Origin: Deltaproteobacteria bacterium
GTDB taxonomy: Bacteria > Desulfobacterota > Desulfobulbia > Desulfobulbales > Desulfocapsaceae
Length of the DNA: 64,000 bases
Direction of reading: 5' to 3'
Assembly: GCA_026388715.1 (NCBI GenBank)
Contig: JAPLJF010000032.1
Span: 1-64,000 of the forward strand
In this document: positions 20,061-28,113 of the stretch, piece by piece
Position numbering within the stretch: position 1 is the stretch's first letter
How the letters are laid out: every line of letters begins with the position of its first letter
Translations under genes and position numbers: made by a program
The notes under the pieces: model-generated
What the model was told of the DNA's origin: nothing
Seen by the model: only the letters and a program-made list of their open reading frames with translations
The model's database searches: none

Positions 20061-20966
20061 TTACGGGTTGGTCAGGGGGATGCTATCCTGAGCGGCTTTT
20101 ATCGGTGCAAACTTGCTGGTGGTTTGCACTTTTCCCTTGTCGTCAAGATAGAATGTGCCACCGTAGGGATCAGCAGGGATTTTTGGAAGCAGATTGGCGG
20201 TGACAAGCTCTTGCAGTGTCATGGGTTTACGGTCATATTTTTTTTCAAATTGCTCAATTCCGTCCACGATGTGTTGTGCCGCCATCAAGGCCTCAAGACG
20301 TGTTGTGTAGAGTGCTTTTTCGTTTTTGTCTGTCGCTTTTTCGATCATCATGATCAGAAAAGAAATGGCGATTTTGGTTTGATCAGTTTCCTGCAAATAT
20401 CTGGCCGCCAGATTGGCAAAAAGGGGATTCCCGGAGAGCTCTGCCGCTTTTTTGAAGTATGTCGCTGCTTCTTTTGGTTTTTTGAGAAAATAGGCAGCAT
20501 TAAAACCGGCAAAGTAAGGCAGATAGTAATCCCAAGTACGAAAGCGCATGCCATAGTCGAGCAGACGATTGACATCCTCGGCGTGTCCTGCCTCCCAGCT
20601 AAAAGCTGCCTGCGCAAAATAATAGGTGTCCATGTTGTAGGGATCGAGCTCAATGGCGGTCTGGATGGTTTTGAACATATTATAGTATTCCGGAGGAATG
20701 GTAATATTGTTTTGCCTTTTCTCAATCAATGACCCAAAGTAAAAAATGACCCTCAGCACATTCCATTCGGCTATGGCGTAGCGTTGATCGCCACAGACAA
20801 GTTTGAGGGCCCCGGCGCTGGGGGTATAACCTAATTTGATGGCGACAGGCCGCTGCTCAAGGTATCTGGCAAGGTATGAAACGTTTGCTGCATAGGCAAG
20901 CAATAAGAGAAGAACCAAGGAAAGCGCCTTGACCTTCACGGCAGTTCTCTGCGGGCAAAAGACCAT
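20061..20966 (-). CDS. Membrane-anchored TPR-like protein
   Basis: 301 residues. A hydrophobic segment at about 13-28 (signal anchor) is followed by helix-turn-helix repeats of TPR type (AIELDPYNMDTYYFAQAAFSWE and AATYFKKAAELSGNPLFANLAARYL). The end, DPYGGTFYLDDKGKVQTTS, resembles the C-terminal strand region of type II pseudopilins. Probably a periplasmic scaffold for the ABC exporter encoded on both sides; the start overlaps the permease 3' end by 31 bases. No catalytic motif seen. Confidence 0.6.
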   Translation of the reverse strand: MVFCPQRTAVKVKALSLVLLLLLAYAANVSYLARYLEQRPVAIKLGYTPSAGALKLVCGDQRYAIAEWNVLRVIFYFGSLIEKRQNNITIPPEYYNMFKTIQTAIELDPYNMDTYYFAQAAFSWEAGHAEDVNRLLDYGMRFRTWDYYLPYFAGFNAAYFLKKPKEAATYFKKAAELSGNPLFANLAARYLQETDQTKIAISFLIMMIEKATDKNEKALYTTRLEALMAAQHIVDGIEQFEKKYDRKPMTLQELVTANLLPKIPADPYGGTFYLDDKGKVQTTSKFAPIKAAQDSIPLTNP

Positions 20967-21739
20967 GCTGCGAGACAGAGGATGATGGCGGTATAGGTCA
21001 GAAAGTACAAAAAGGTGGAGGCCAGGCCCGGCAGTGGCAGGGGAAGGGAATAAATCGCGTACACCTTCAGGTCAAACGCCGTAAAATTGGGGAGGAGGTA
21101 ATACAGGGTTTTGATTACAGCTTTGCTCGTCGCCGAAACTTGCAGTGCAGTATCACCACCAAGGTATTCCATGACTTCCTGGGAGGCTGAGCCGGCCAGG
21201 AAAATGGCTATGGTGCCGAAAATCGGGAGGAAGAAAGAGGTGCTGATTGCAGACAACATGAGGGCAATAGCGGATAAAAGAATATATTTGCAGCCATTAA
21301 AGAAAACAGCAGAGGCAAGATTCCCCCATACGATTGGTTGTTGGGCGGGGTATTGTGATGCGGAAAAAAATATTACCACCCCTGAAATGATTCCCAGAAC
21401 AAGACTGCAAAGAGATAAAAATACTGCTATGCCGAGAAACTTACCCAACACATACGAGCTGCGTGAAATCGGCAGGCCGAGAACGGCGGCGGTATAGTGT
21501 CCTTCAATATCCCGCCAGATGGAAGAGGCGCCTAATAAAATCGCGGAAACCAGCAAGATAAAAGAGAGGGTGGATAAAGAAAGGGTGATGGAGAGTTCCT
21601 GCACCTGGCGCATGGAAAAAAGGCTGAAGGCCGGCACTAAGAGCAGAATAAGCAAACTGGCGCCAAACAGCATATGCAGCACCCGGTCGCGTAATATGGC
21701 TCGCAGGGTGACCCTGGCAAGGAGACTGAAAGCAGACAT
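20936..21739 (-). CDS. ABC-2 type transporter permease
   Basis: 267 residues with six hydrophobic segments, starting FSLLARVTLRAILRDRVLHMLFGASLLILLLVP as in ABC-2 permeases (positions 4-36). It should form the membrane channel for the ATPase at 19166-20047. It begins 38 bases after a strong terminator that closes the pilin transcript, so it probably has its own promoter or relies on read-through. Confidence 0.83.
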   Translation of the reverse strand: MSAFSLLARVTLRAILRDRVLHMLFGASLLILLLVPAFSLFSMRQVQELSITLSLSTLSFILLVSAILLGASSIWRDIEGHYTAAVLGLPISRSSYVLGKFLGIAVFLSLCSLVLGIISGVVIFFSASQYPAQQPIVWGNLASAVFFNGCKYILLSAIALMLSAISTSFFLPIFGTIAIFLAGSASQEVMEYLGGDTALQVSATSKAVIKTLYYLLPNFTAFDLKVYAIYSLPLPLPGLASTFLYFLTYTAIILCLAAWSFARRELP

Positions 21740-21776
21740 GAAAAGATCGTTGTGAAGGGAAGAAAGAAAAAATAAT

Positions 21777-21808
21777 AAAAAACGGTATATTAAATATACC
21801 GTTTTTTA
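21777..21808 (-). terminator. Rho-independent terminator after the pilin operon
   Basis: Near-perfect hairpin AACGGTATATT / AATATACCGTT flanked by A and T runs on both sides, so it could work in either direction. It lies 28 bases beyond the PilA-C-like gene stop. Confidence 0.8.
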
Positions 21809-21835
21809 TTGGATTGCAGAAAAAAGTTGCAAAAA

Positions 21836-22207
21836 TTAAAGGGTCAACCAAACGCCTGGGTCAGAAGTTGCTGAAGTTATAGGACAAGCAAAAGTTCCTG
21901 CAGCGGTTGTATCTTGATAAAAAATCTTGGAATCGTTGGAAGTGGAAGTGAAGGTTCGACTTCCTTTATTATGGTATGCAGCAACAGCGTAATACATACC
22001 TGCTGTTTCCGGTGTATAAGTCATAACAACATTAGCGGAAAGCTGAATGAGAAGTTGGGGGTTGGTTGTTGGATTGGTAACACCACCTAACGTTAAAGTG
22101 CTAACAGGAGGAGCATTGACAATAGCAGTCCCCGCGCTAACAGCAAGCGCTGAATTAGCGTAGGACATTGCAAATAAACAGATTGCACAGGCAAGTATTT
22201 TTTTCAT
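21836..22207 (-). CDS. PilA-C-like secreted protein next to short pilin
   Basis: 123 residues from the ATG at 22207, chosen because AGGAGAACCTCTC precedes it and a clean signal peptide follows (MKKILACAICLFAMSYANSA, then LAVSAG). The mature part is rich in Thr, Ser and Val, with LSANVVMTYTPETAGMYY and SKIFYQDTTAAG. In Geobacter a short pilin is paired with a second gene (PilA-C/Spc) supplying the missing globular part of the pilin; size, position directly downstream and the YQD-containing segment fit that role. Sequence similarity to Spc should be tested. Confidence 0.6.
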   Translation of the reverse strand: MKKILACAICLFAMSYANSALAVSAGTAIVNAPPVSTLTLGGVTNPTTNPQLLIQLSANVVMTYTPETAGMYYAVAAYHNKGSRTFTSTSNDSKIFYQDTTAAGTFACPITSATSDPGVWLTL

Positions 22208-22269
22208 GAGAGGTTCTCCTGGATGATTTTGTTGACGGTTAGGATATTCAAATAAGGGATAAATTGATA

Positions 22270-22494
22270 TCAATAGGGATAATGCTGATAGTCCGCATAG
22301 TATGCTTCTGCCGCTGTCTTGGCATTTTTCAAATCACTCTGGGCTGAAGAGTTGTAGGCCTTCTGCCGATAGGCGGCAAACTGGGGAATGGCAATAGCTG
22401 CCAGGATACCGATAATGGCAACAACGATCATCAACTCAACCAAGGTGAAACCTTTCTGGTTGTTCTTACGGGCCTTCATAAGCTGTTTCATCAT
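22270..22494 (-). CDS. pilA: Short type IV pilin (Geobacter PilA type), copy 1
   Basis: 74 residues with a prepilin leader ending KNNQKG, then [20 protein letters not shown] with the invariant Glu5. The mature pilin is only 59 residues and lacks the usual globular head. Aromatics sit at F1, F24, Y27, Y32, Y50, Y51, Y54, Y57 and Y59, nine of 59, with no large gap. This matches the pattern claimed for conductive e-pilins, though the conduction role of PilA is disputed. A GAAGGAGG ribosome site precedes the start and a sigma-54-like box lies at 22584-22598. Confidence 0.92.
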   Translation of the reverse strand: MMKQLMKARKNNQKGFTLVELMIVVAIIGILAAIAIPQFAAYRQKAYNSSAQSDLKNAKTAAEAYYADYQHYPY

Positions 22495-22583
22495 AATTTC
22501 CCCTCCTTCAGGGTATGGTTAAAAGGGTACTTCATAGGTGGACAGGGTGTCCATGTATTGCTGTATAACCTAGCACTACTCTC

Positions 22584-22598
22584 TCATAAACCATGCCA
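22584..22598 (-). promoter_or_regulatory. Degenerate sigma-54-like box upstream of pilA copy 1
   Basis: The minus strand reads TGGCATGGTTTATGA: the -24 GG is present but the -12 GC is GA. It is at the same place relative to the gene as the better site of copy 2. Confidence 0.45.
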
Positions 22599-22607
22599 TT
22601 TGTCAAA

Positions 22608-23183
22608 AGTCTTGTGTGAAAAAAACAAGGTGTGGGAATGTCGAGCTATTCTCGGCGCTGAGCGCTTTTCTGCCTGTGTCCCTTTTGATTTCACCAGCAG
22701 AAAATTAGCCGGATTGGACATTATTTGGCAGCAAGTGACAAAAATTGCCAATCTTGGTGGCCAGCGCATGGGGAAAGCTTGTATGTCCAAGCGGGTCAGC
22801 GGCACAGGGCGTCGGATAGCTTCAGCGTACCTGTGAAGACAGGTTCGCTGTTGGAGAGAAGGAGGTTACACATATGGTAGCATGGTGTGATGAAACATAG
22901 TCCGTTCACGGAAGCGGGGAACCGGTGGAAAGGAAACTGCACAGTATAGCCAGAGAAGTATTTTTTGTGAGTTGACTCTGTGAGGAGCCGTATGCGGCGA
23001 GGTGTCAACCAAAAGTCCTGGTCGGTGATCGGCACCTCAGTTCCTTGTTCTACCCGGAATTTCCTGGGATGGCATCAGCGGAGAAGAGAAAATATGTTGA
23101 GCAGGCCAATAGTTTTTTTATGAGAGTATATTCTGGGTGGCGTCTTTTGACAGGAACTGCTCCAGGTAAATAATGGAGTCATC
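22608..23183. other. Spacer between the pilin copies; possible group II intron fragment
   Basis: No convincing gene. 22610-22770 resembles the sequence upstream of pilin copy 2 (CAGAAAAGCGCT- and GTGACAAAAATT-like blocks), as expected of a tandem duplication. 22800-23030 holds structured RNA-like sequence, including TGTGAGGAGCCGTATGCGG, which recalls the domain IV entry of group II introns just before their reverse-transcriptase ORF. The matching downstream strand and any RT are absent, so at most a fragment. Confidence 0.3.
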
Positions 23184-23405
23184 TTAATATGGATAATGTC
23201 GGTAGCCCGTATAGTATACCTCCAGTGACGTCATGGTGTTTTTTACATCGCTTTTTGCCGCGGTATTGAATGCCTGCAGCCGGTATGCGGCGAACTGCGG
23301 AATGGCGATGGCCGCCAGGATACCGATGATCGCGACAACGATCATCAGCTCCACCAGGGTGAAGCCTTGGCTGTTTTTATGTACTTTTACAAGGCGATTC
23401 ATCAT
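23184..23405 (-). CDS. pilA: Short type IV pilin (Geobacter PilA type), copy 2
   Basis: 73 residues: leader ending HKNSQG, then [20 protein letters not shown] and a 59-residue mature chain. Aromatics at F1, F24, Y27, F32, Y50, Y51, Y54, Y57 and Y59 repeat the copy 1 pattern, with Y32 replaced by F. The last ten residues ([10 protein letters not shown]) are almost the same as copy 1 (YYADYQHYPY), while the middle differs, pointing to an old tandem duplication under selection. It has a well-matched sigma-54 promoter at 23494-23509. No PilA-C-like gene directly follows this copy. Confidence 0.92.
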   Translation of the reverse strand: MMNRLVKVHKNSQGFTLVELMIVVAIIGILAAIAIPQFAAYRLQAFNTAAKSDVKNTMTSLEVYYTGYRHYPY

Positions 23406-23493
23406 GTCTCTTCCGCTCCTCAGAGTTTGGCTAAAAGGTGCTTCGTGGTTAATAGGCAGTTCTTTTATTGCTGAACAGTATTATTCCTACTTT

Positions 23494-23509
23494 TGCACAA
23501 ATCATGCCA
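23494..23509 (-). promoter_or_regulatory. Sigma-54 promoter of pilA copy 2
   Basis: The minus strand reads TGGCATGATTTGTGCA: GG and GC separated by ten bases, close to the TGGCAC-N5-TTGCA consensus. In Geobacter, pilA is driven by RpoN with the PilS/PilR system; the same is inferred here. Confidence 0.7.
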
Positions 23510-23670
23510 TTTGTTAGAATCTTTACAGGATTCAACATCTGGGAATGAGGATCAATTGTCGTTGGTTAGCGCTTTCCTGCCTGCATCCTTACCTCCTTGC
23601 TTTTTCTGGCCAAAAAGCAGCCAGGTAAGGGTACAGGTTGGCAATAAATAGCAGAGAGTGACAAAAATTG

Positions 23671-24186
23671 TCAATCTGGATGGTTGGCTGACTCCCATGC
23701 CATAAGATTGAGCATAAGGGTCATTTGATTGAAGGGAGATTCCTGGAAGCCATAATGGAGATAGAAGTTTTTTGCTTTATCGGAAAGGGCATGGACAATG
23801 AGGGCTCGGATTCCAGCCTGTTTGGCAACGGTGCGGGTTCGCAAAACTGCATCTTTTAACAGAGCAGACCCCACGCCTTTTTTCTGCCAATGGAGATCAA
23901 CGGCAAGTCGGCCCAGGACCATGACCGGTATTGGATCCGGCATCTGGCGTTTAATGCTTCCGGGTGCATCCCCAGGCCTTACGCTTCCTGTAGCCAAAGC
24001 ATAAAAACCGATAACATGCTGCTTAATAAAGCGATTTTCACAGACAACAAAGGTTCGGGACGCGCCCGAACTCTCATTAGCAAGGGCCTGACGTTTCATC
24101 CATTGGTTCAGTACTTGGATGCCACAATCGAAATTATCCAGGCAGTGCGTAATGTTGATTGGTTCTGGGACGGTTATTTTTCCCAT
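23671..24186 (-). CDS. tacT: GNAT toxin of the TacT family
   Basis: 171-residue acetyltransferase. It has the TacT start INITHCLDNFDCGIQVLNQW, the acetyl-CoA loop VLGRLAVDLHWQKKGVGSALL (Q/RxxGxG/A), and NFYLHYGF with the conserved Tyr near the end. TacT toxins acetylate aminoacyl-tRNA and stop translation. It overlaps its antitoxin gene by 13 bases. All visible motifs are intact. Confidence 0.9.
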   Translation of the reverse strand: MGKITVPEPINITHCLDNFDCGIQVLNQWMKRQALANESSGASRTFVVCENRFIKQHVIGFYALATGSVRPGDAPGSIKRQMPDPIPVMVLGRLAVDLHWQKKGVGSALLKDAVLRTRTVAKQAGIRALIVHALSDKAKNFYLHYGFQESPFNQMTLMLNLMAWESANHPD

Positions 24187-24446
24187 GGCGCTTTGGTTGT
24201 CAAAAGCTTCTTCATTGCCTCGGATACAGGAGCCTTGAGTGCAGTCTCAAAAGCGTCAAATTCCTCATCTTGCAAGAAGAAAAGGCGCTGATCCAGCAAG
24301 ACATTTTCAGCCTCCCGGCAAGCAGCCTCCAGCATGAAATCAGACCGGCTTTTATTTAATACCGCTGCCGCCATATCGATCAGGCTTCTTTGTGCGGCCA
24401 AGGCCCTGATATTGATTGGTGTCTTTCGTGTTTCAATATTTGCCAT
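24174..24446 (-). CDS. tacA: DUF1778 antitoxin (TacA family)
   Basis: 90 residues from the ATG at 24446, which follows AAAGGAGATAAAATT; the longer frame is ignored. RKTPINIRALAAQRSLIDMAA is the ribbon-helix-helix DNA-binding part and KSRSDFMLEAACREAENVLL the standard DUF1778 continuation. The C-terminal tail should cover the toxin active site. Overlaps tacT, as usual for these pairs. Confidence 0.9.
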   Translation of the reverse strand: MANIETRKTPINIRALAAQRSLIDMAAAVLNKSRSDFMLEAACREAENVLLDQRLFFLQDEEFDAFETALKAPVSEAMKKLLTTKAPWEK

Positions 24447-24562
24447 AATTTTATCTCCTTTTTTGTATATAGGAATACTATACAAAGCGTCTGGTCATTG
24501 TCAATGATTTTGTAGGTCGAAATGGCAGACCAGGTTGAAAATCTACCATAGAATATGGCATA

Positions 24563-25450
24563 TCAGCGGCAGAGGGCAATTGCGGTGAGGAGGGTATAGA
24601 GGCCCAGCCAACAAAGGATAAAAGTGTGGATGTGGGGGTAGTATCTGTTGTGTTTTTGCAGGAAGAACAGGGCGAGGAGGAGGGTACCGGGGAAGAGGAC
24701 TCCGGCCAGCAGGGGTGGCAGGAACCTGAGCAGTTCCTGAAGGCCGAGAAAAAACCAGGGGCCATTGATGTGAAAAACCCCCAGTCTTTCAGGATCAAAA
24801 GGGGCGGTCGGCAGCAGACAGCACAGGAGGATCAGGGCGGTCAGCAGGAGATGATGGCGGAAAGAGGTGCGGTATTTGCGCAGATGTTCCCAGGCCAGAA
24901 CCCCCCACACGATCCCGAACCCTATGACATGATTGATATAGACCCGTTTCATGCCGTCGTCGGTAATGGAAAAAAGGAGATCGTTGAGGATGCCGCCAAT
25001 TCCTGGAATGGCGCTGATGATATTTTCGGCGATCAGGCCGGCGGAAGAGCCGGTGCTGTCTGCCCGCAGGATGTAACCGGTAAAGAGGATGAGCAGGGCC
25101 ACAGGCAGCGTGGCAATCAGCCTGATCCATTGCCATCGGCCATAGGTATCTGCCCGGTCCAGGATGGCCCAGAGATGGACCAGGACCAGCAGGAAGAACA
25201 GTTGGCTGGAATAGAAATGCAGCGAGCGGAAAGATGCGCCAAAAGGTACAAGCACATCGAGTGAACTCGCCGAATAGAGCGGGGTGGCCGGGTTGTACTG
25301 AAAGGCCACCAGCACGCCGGAGAGCACCGAGATAAAAAGGGCGATCAGGCTCCATTCACCCCATTTTATGGCGGTTATTTTCTCTTTGAACAGGGTGTTC
25401 AGAGGGAGTTTTGCGTGATTGTCAGATGGTGACAATGTATCCCCTCGCAT
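24563..25450 (-). CDS. Cytochrome b (b6/subunit IV fusion-like) of a bc-type complex
   Basis: 295 residues with about eight helices. Four haem-ligand histidines lie in SLHFYSSQLFFLLVLVHLW and YINHVIGFGIVWGVLAWEHL, each pair 13-14 residues apart. The Qo-side PEWY loop is changed to GPWFFLGLQELLRF. Shorter than a full cytochrome b but longer than b6. It overlaps the end of the Rieske gene by 29 bases. The ATG at 25450 has no obvious ribosome site; a TTG at 25435 follows GAGGGG and is a real alternative. Part of quinol oxidation in the membrane; no cytochrome c1 gene is nearby. Confidence 0.85.
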   Translation of the reverse strand: MRGDTLSPSDNHAKLPLNTLFKEKITAIKWGEWSLIALFISVLSGVLVAFQYNPATPLYSASSLDVLVPFGASFRSLHFYSSQLFFLLVLVHLWAILDRADTYGRWQWIRLIATLPVALLILFTGYILRADSTGSSAGLIAENIISAIPGIGGILNDLLFSITDDGMKRVYINHVIGFGIVWGVLAWEHLRKYRTSFRHHLLLTALILLCCLLPTAPFDPERLGVFHINGPWFFLGLQELLRFLPPLLAGVLFPGTLLLALFFLQKHNRYYPHIHTFILCWLGLYTLLTAIALCR

Positions 25451-25835
25451 TATCGAGTTTTTCCACCTTGAAGCGGGGAAGCGGTTTTTTGGCCGGCCCC
25501 TGAATGACAGCGCCTTCATAGGTAAAACGGGATTGGTGGCAGGGGCATTCAAGGAACCCTTCTTTTTCCCGATTATTGATCTTGCAGCCGAGATGTGTGC
25601 ATTTTCTTGATACGGCCCAGGGGCCTTGTGTCCCCTCGAAGAGGATGAAGTCCGGGCCCAGGAAAAAAGCGCCGGGGGCGAGGGTGGCCTTGACCTCAAC
25701 CATGCGCGGTTGGGTTGGCACCTTGTAGCCAAGAAAGCGCAGGATCGGATAGCAGAGGGCAAGCAGGCCGACGACCAGAAAGAAACGCCGCCTGGTTTGT
25801 GGTGGCCGGGGGTGAGGGGTTATTGCGGGCGGCAT
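25422..25835 (-). CDS. Rieske iron-sulfur protein
   Basis: 137 residues. A twin-arginine-like anchor (TRRRFFLVVGLLALCYPILRF, about 15-35) precedes the Rieske domain with CTHLGCKI and CPCHQSRF, the two Cys-His pairs that bind the [2Fe-2S] cluster, and the closing GPAKKPLPRF. It passes electrons from quinol to an acceptor outside the membrane, together with the cytochrome b encoded immediately downstream. The family GxxP stretch is intact. Confidence 0.92.
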   Translation of the reverse strand: MPPAITPHPRPPQTRRRFFLVVGLLALCYPILRFLGYKVPTQPRMVEVKATLAPGAFFLGPDFILFEGTQGPWAVSRKCTHLGCKINNREKEGFLECPCHQSRFTYEGAVIQGPAKKPLPRFKVEKLDNARGYIVTI

Positions 25836-25847
25836 GATCGCGGCGGT

Positions 25848-26375
25848 TCAGGGGCGCTTGTGAAAGGCTTCTTGCAGGCGTTTGTTCACGTGGGCCGGAA
25901 CCAGATCGCTCACGTCTCCGCCATGCCTGGCCGCGTCTTTGATGATGGACGAGCTGATAAAGATCCAGCGGAAGGCCGGCATCAGAAAAACGGTGTCCAC
26001 CTCACGTTCCAGTTTCCGGTTCATCAGCGCCAGTTGAAATTCGTAATCAAAATCTGATACCGCCCGCAGTCCACGAATAATCGCCTTGGCGCCGCGCTGC
26101 ATCGCGTAGTTGACAAGAAGGCCGGAGACGGCGGCGACTTCGATGCGCGAGTCGTCTGCAGGAAAGCATTGTTTGACCATCTCGATGCGCTCATCGAGCG
26201 TGAACAGCGGGGTCTTTCCCGGATTGATGGCGATGGCAATAATGATGTGGTCAAAGAGGTGCAGGGCCCGGTTGATGATATCCAGGTGGCCCATGGTGAT
26301 GGGATCAAATGTGCCTGGATAGACCGCAAGGGTGGGTGGTTTGGCGGATAGTTCCTGGGTCATGGCGTTGGTCAT
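25848..26375 (-). CDS. coaD: Phosphopantetheine adenylyltransferase
   Basis: 175-residue nucleotidyltransferase for the penultimate step of coenzyme A synthesis. It shows YPGTFDPITMGHLDII with the T/HxGH motif, IIRGLRAVSDFDYEFQLALMN, and FISSSIIKD near the end. The N terminus is a dozen residues longer than most, so M5 is also possible. Directly coupled to rsmD (one-base overlap), a pairing seen in many bacteria. Confidence 0.95.
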   Translation of the reverse strand: MTNAMTQELSAKPPTLAVYPGTFDPITMGHLDIINRALHLFDHIIIAIAINPGKTPLFTLDERIEMVKQCFPADDSRIEVAAVSGLLVNYAMQRGAKAIIRGLRAVSDFDYEFQLALMNRKLEREVDTVFLMPAFRWIFISSSIIKDAARHGGDVSDLVPAHVNKRLQEAFHKRP

Positions 26376-27016
26376 CAGGTTGTTTGGTCCAGCAGGGGTT
26401 GATAGAACCAGAAACCGGCTTCGCCATATTTGCGTTGGTCCACCAGGATCAGTCTGGTCAGTCGTTCCGGCAGGGTTTCTTTGGCGCGCTCTTCAACTAT
26501 GACCAGGGTATGCTGACGCAGGAGAGAACTGGTGTCAAGGGCGCGTAGAAGCTGAATGGCCAGACCTTGGGAATAGGGGGGATCGACAAAGATCAGGTCA
26601 AAGCCGGGAGGGGACTGGAGCTTTTTTGAAAAAAAAGGCAGACCCCGGCGCAGGTCGTGTTTAATCAGGGTGGCAGGTACAGGCGTATCCGGTTGGATAC
26701 GGGTTGTCTCTGCGTCGTGAGCATCCGGGTCTTGGCTGAGTGCGTTCATGCAGATCTGAATGTTGCGGCTGATGAGATCAAGGGCCTGGGGGTGAAAATC
26801 GACAAAACAGATATTCTTGGCCCCACGGCTCAGGGCCTCGATTCCCAGGGCTCCGGTTCCGGCAAAGAGATCAAGAACCGAGGCGCCGGGAACCTGATCG
26901 GCAATGATGTTGAAGAGTGCCTCCCGCGCGCGGTCAGATGTCGGACGAATGCTGTTTTCCCGGGCCGGCGGCGTGAAAAGTTTTCGGCCTTTGCCGCTCC
27001 CGCTTATAATCCGCAA
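26375..27016 (-). CDS. rsmD: 16S rRNA (guanine966-N2)-methyltransferase
   Basis: 213 residues with MRIISGSGKGRKLFTP at the start, PTSDRAREALFNIIAD, SAM loop VLDLFAGTGALGIEALSRG, and the catalytic FVDPPYSQGL. It methylates a guanine in the 30S subunit P-site region. It follows asd by one base and overlaps coaD, so the three are likely co-transcribed. A roughly 20-residue insert after the SAM loop (QDPDAHDAETTRIQPDTPVP) is longer than usual. Confidence 0.94.
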   Translation of the reverse strand: MRIISGSGKGRKLFTPPARENSIRPTSDRAREALFNIIADQVPGASVLDLFAGTGALGIEALSRGAKNICFVDFHPQALDLISRNIQICMNALSQDPDAHDAETTRIQPDTPVPATLIKHDLRRGLPFFSKKLQSPPGFDLIFVDPPYSQGLAIQLLRALDTSSLLRQHTLVIVEERAKETLPERLTRLILVDQRKYGEAGFWFYQPLLDQTT

Positions 27017-28045
27017 TTATTTATATTTGGCGACAAAATATTCAGCAATCTGGACGGCATTGAGGGCCGCGCCCTTGAGGATGTTGTCGGATACCACCCA
27101 CATGTTGATGCCATTGGCAATGGATTCATCCTCGCGGATTCTGCCCACCAGGGTCTCAAATTTTCCTTCACAGTCAATAGCCAAAGGATAGCGGGCTAGA
27201 GTCGGCTCATCGACAAGCTGGACGCCGGGGGCATGGGATAAAAGCTCCTTGACTTCGGCGGCGCTTATCTTCTGGCGGGTCTCAATGTTCACGGCCTCGG
27301 AATGTCCGTAAACGACCGGCACCCGCACCGCGGTGGCGGTGACGCCGATGGTGTCGTCTTCAAAGATTTTTCTGGTCTCGTTGACCATCTTCATTTCTTC
27401 CTTGGTGTAGCCATTATCAAGAAAACTGTCAATGTGCGGCAGGCAGTTGAAGGCGATTTGGTGGGGGTAGACCTTGTGTTCCATGGGCTTGCCTGCCGCC
27501 CAGGCGCGCACCTGGGATTGCAGTTCGTCTATGGCCTTGGCCCCGGTGCCGGAGACGGCCTGATAAGTTGAGATCACCAGGCGTTTGATGCCGACCTTGT
27601 CGTAGATCGGTTTCAGGGCAACCAGCATTTGGATGGTGGAGCAGTTGGGGTTGGCGATAATGCCGCGGTTGGTGTAGCGGGCGATGGCATGGGGGTTTAC
27701 CTCGGGAACCACGAGGGGAATCTCGGGATCCATGCGGAAGGCGCTGGAGTTGTCGATAACCACGGCGCCGGCGGCAGCGGCAGCAGGGGCAAACTCCAGG
27801 GAGCGGGAAGCGCCGGCGGAAAACAGGGCGATGTCAATCCCGGTGAAGGAATCCTTGGAGAGAAGCTGCACTGCGTATTCTTTGCCGCAAAACATAATTT
27901 TTTTGCCTACTGAACGCTCGGAAGCAAGGAGTCTCAGCTCACCTATGGGAAAATTCTTCCGGCGTAATACGTCAAGCATGGCGCCGCCAACGGCCCCGGT
28001 CGCGCCGGCGATGGCAACATTATATTTTTTTTGTTCACTACTCAT
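27017..28045 (-). CDS. asd: Aspartate-semialdehyde dehydrogenase
   Basis: 342-residue enzyme reducing aspartyl phosphate to the semialdehyde for lysine, threonine and methionine. NADP loop GATGAVGGAMLDVL, active-site Cys in IIANPNCSTIQML, and the later catalytic YPHQIAFNCLPHID and RVPVVYGHSEAVN (substrate Arg and His). The length is normal. Confidence 0.95.
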   Translation of the reverse strand: MSSEQKKYNVAIAGATGAVGGAMLDVLRRKNFPIGELRLLASERSVGKKIMFCGKEYAVQLLSKDSFTGIDIALFSAGASRSLEFAPAAAAAGAVVIDNSSAFRMDPEIPLVVPEVNPHAIARYTNRGIIANPNCSTIQMLVALKPIYDKVGIKRLVISTYQAVSGTGAKAIDELQSQVRAWAAGKPMEHKVYPHQIAFNCLPHIDSFLDNGYTKEEMKMVNETRKIFEDDTIGVTATAVRVPVVYGHSEAVNIETRQKISAAEVKELLSHAPGVQLVDEPTLARYPLAIDCEGKFETLVGRIREDESIANGINMWVVSDNILKGAALNAVQIAEYFVAKYK

Positions 28046-28113
28046 GTTTCAATTTCCTTATCAATATTCTGTTATTTTTAAACGTGCCTTGATTGCAAGG
28101 TTTTCTCTTGTGT

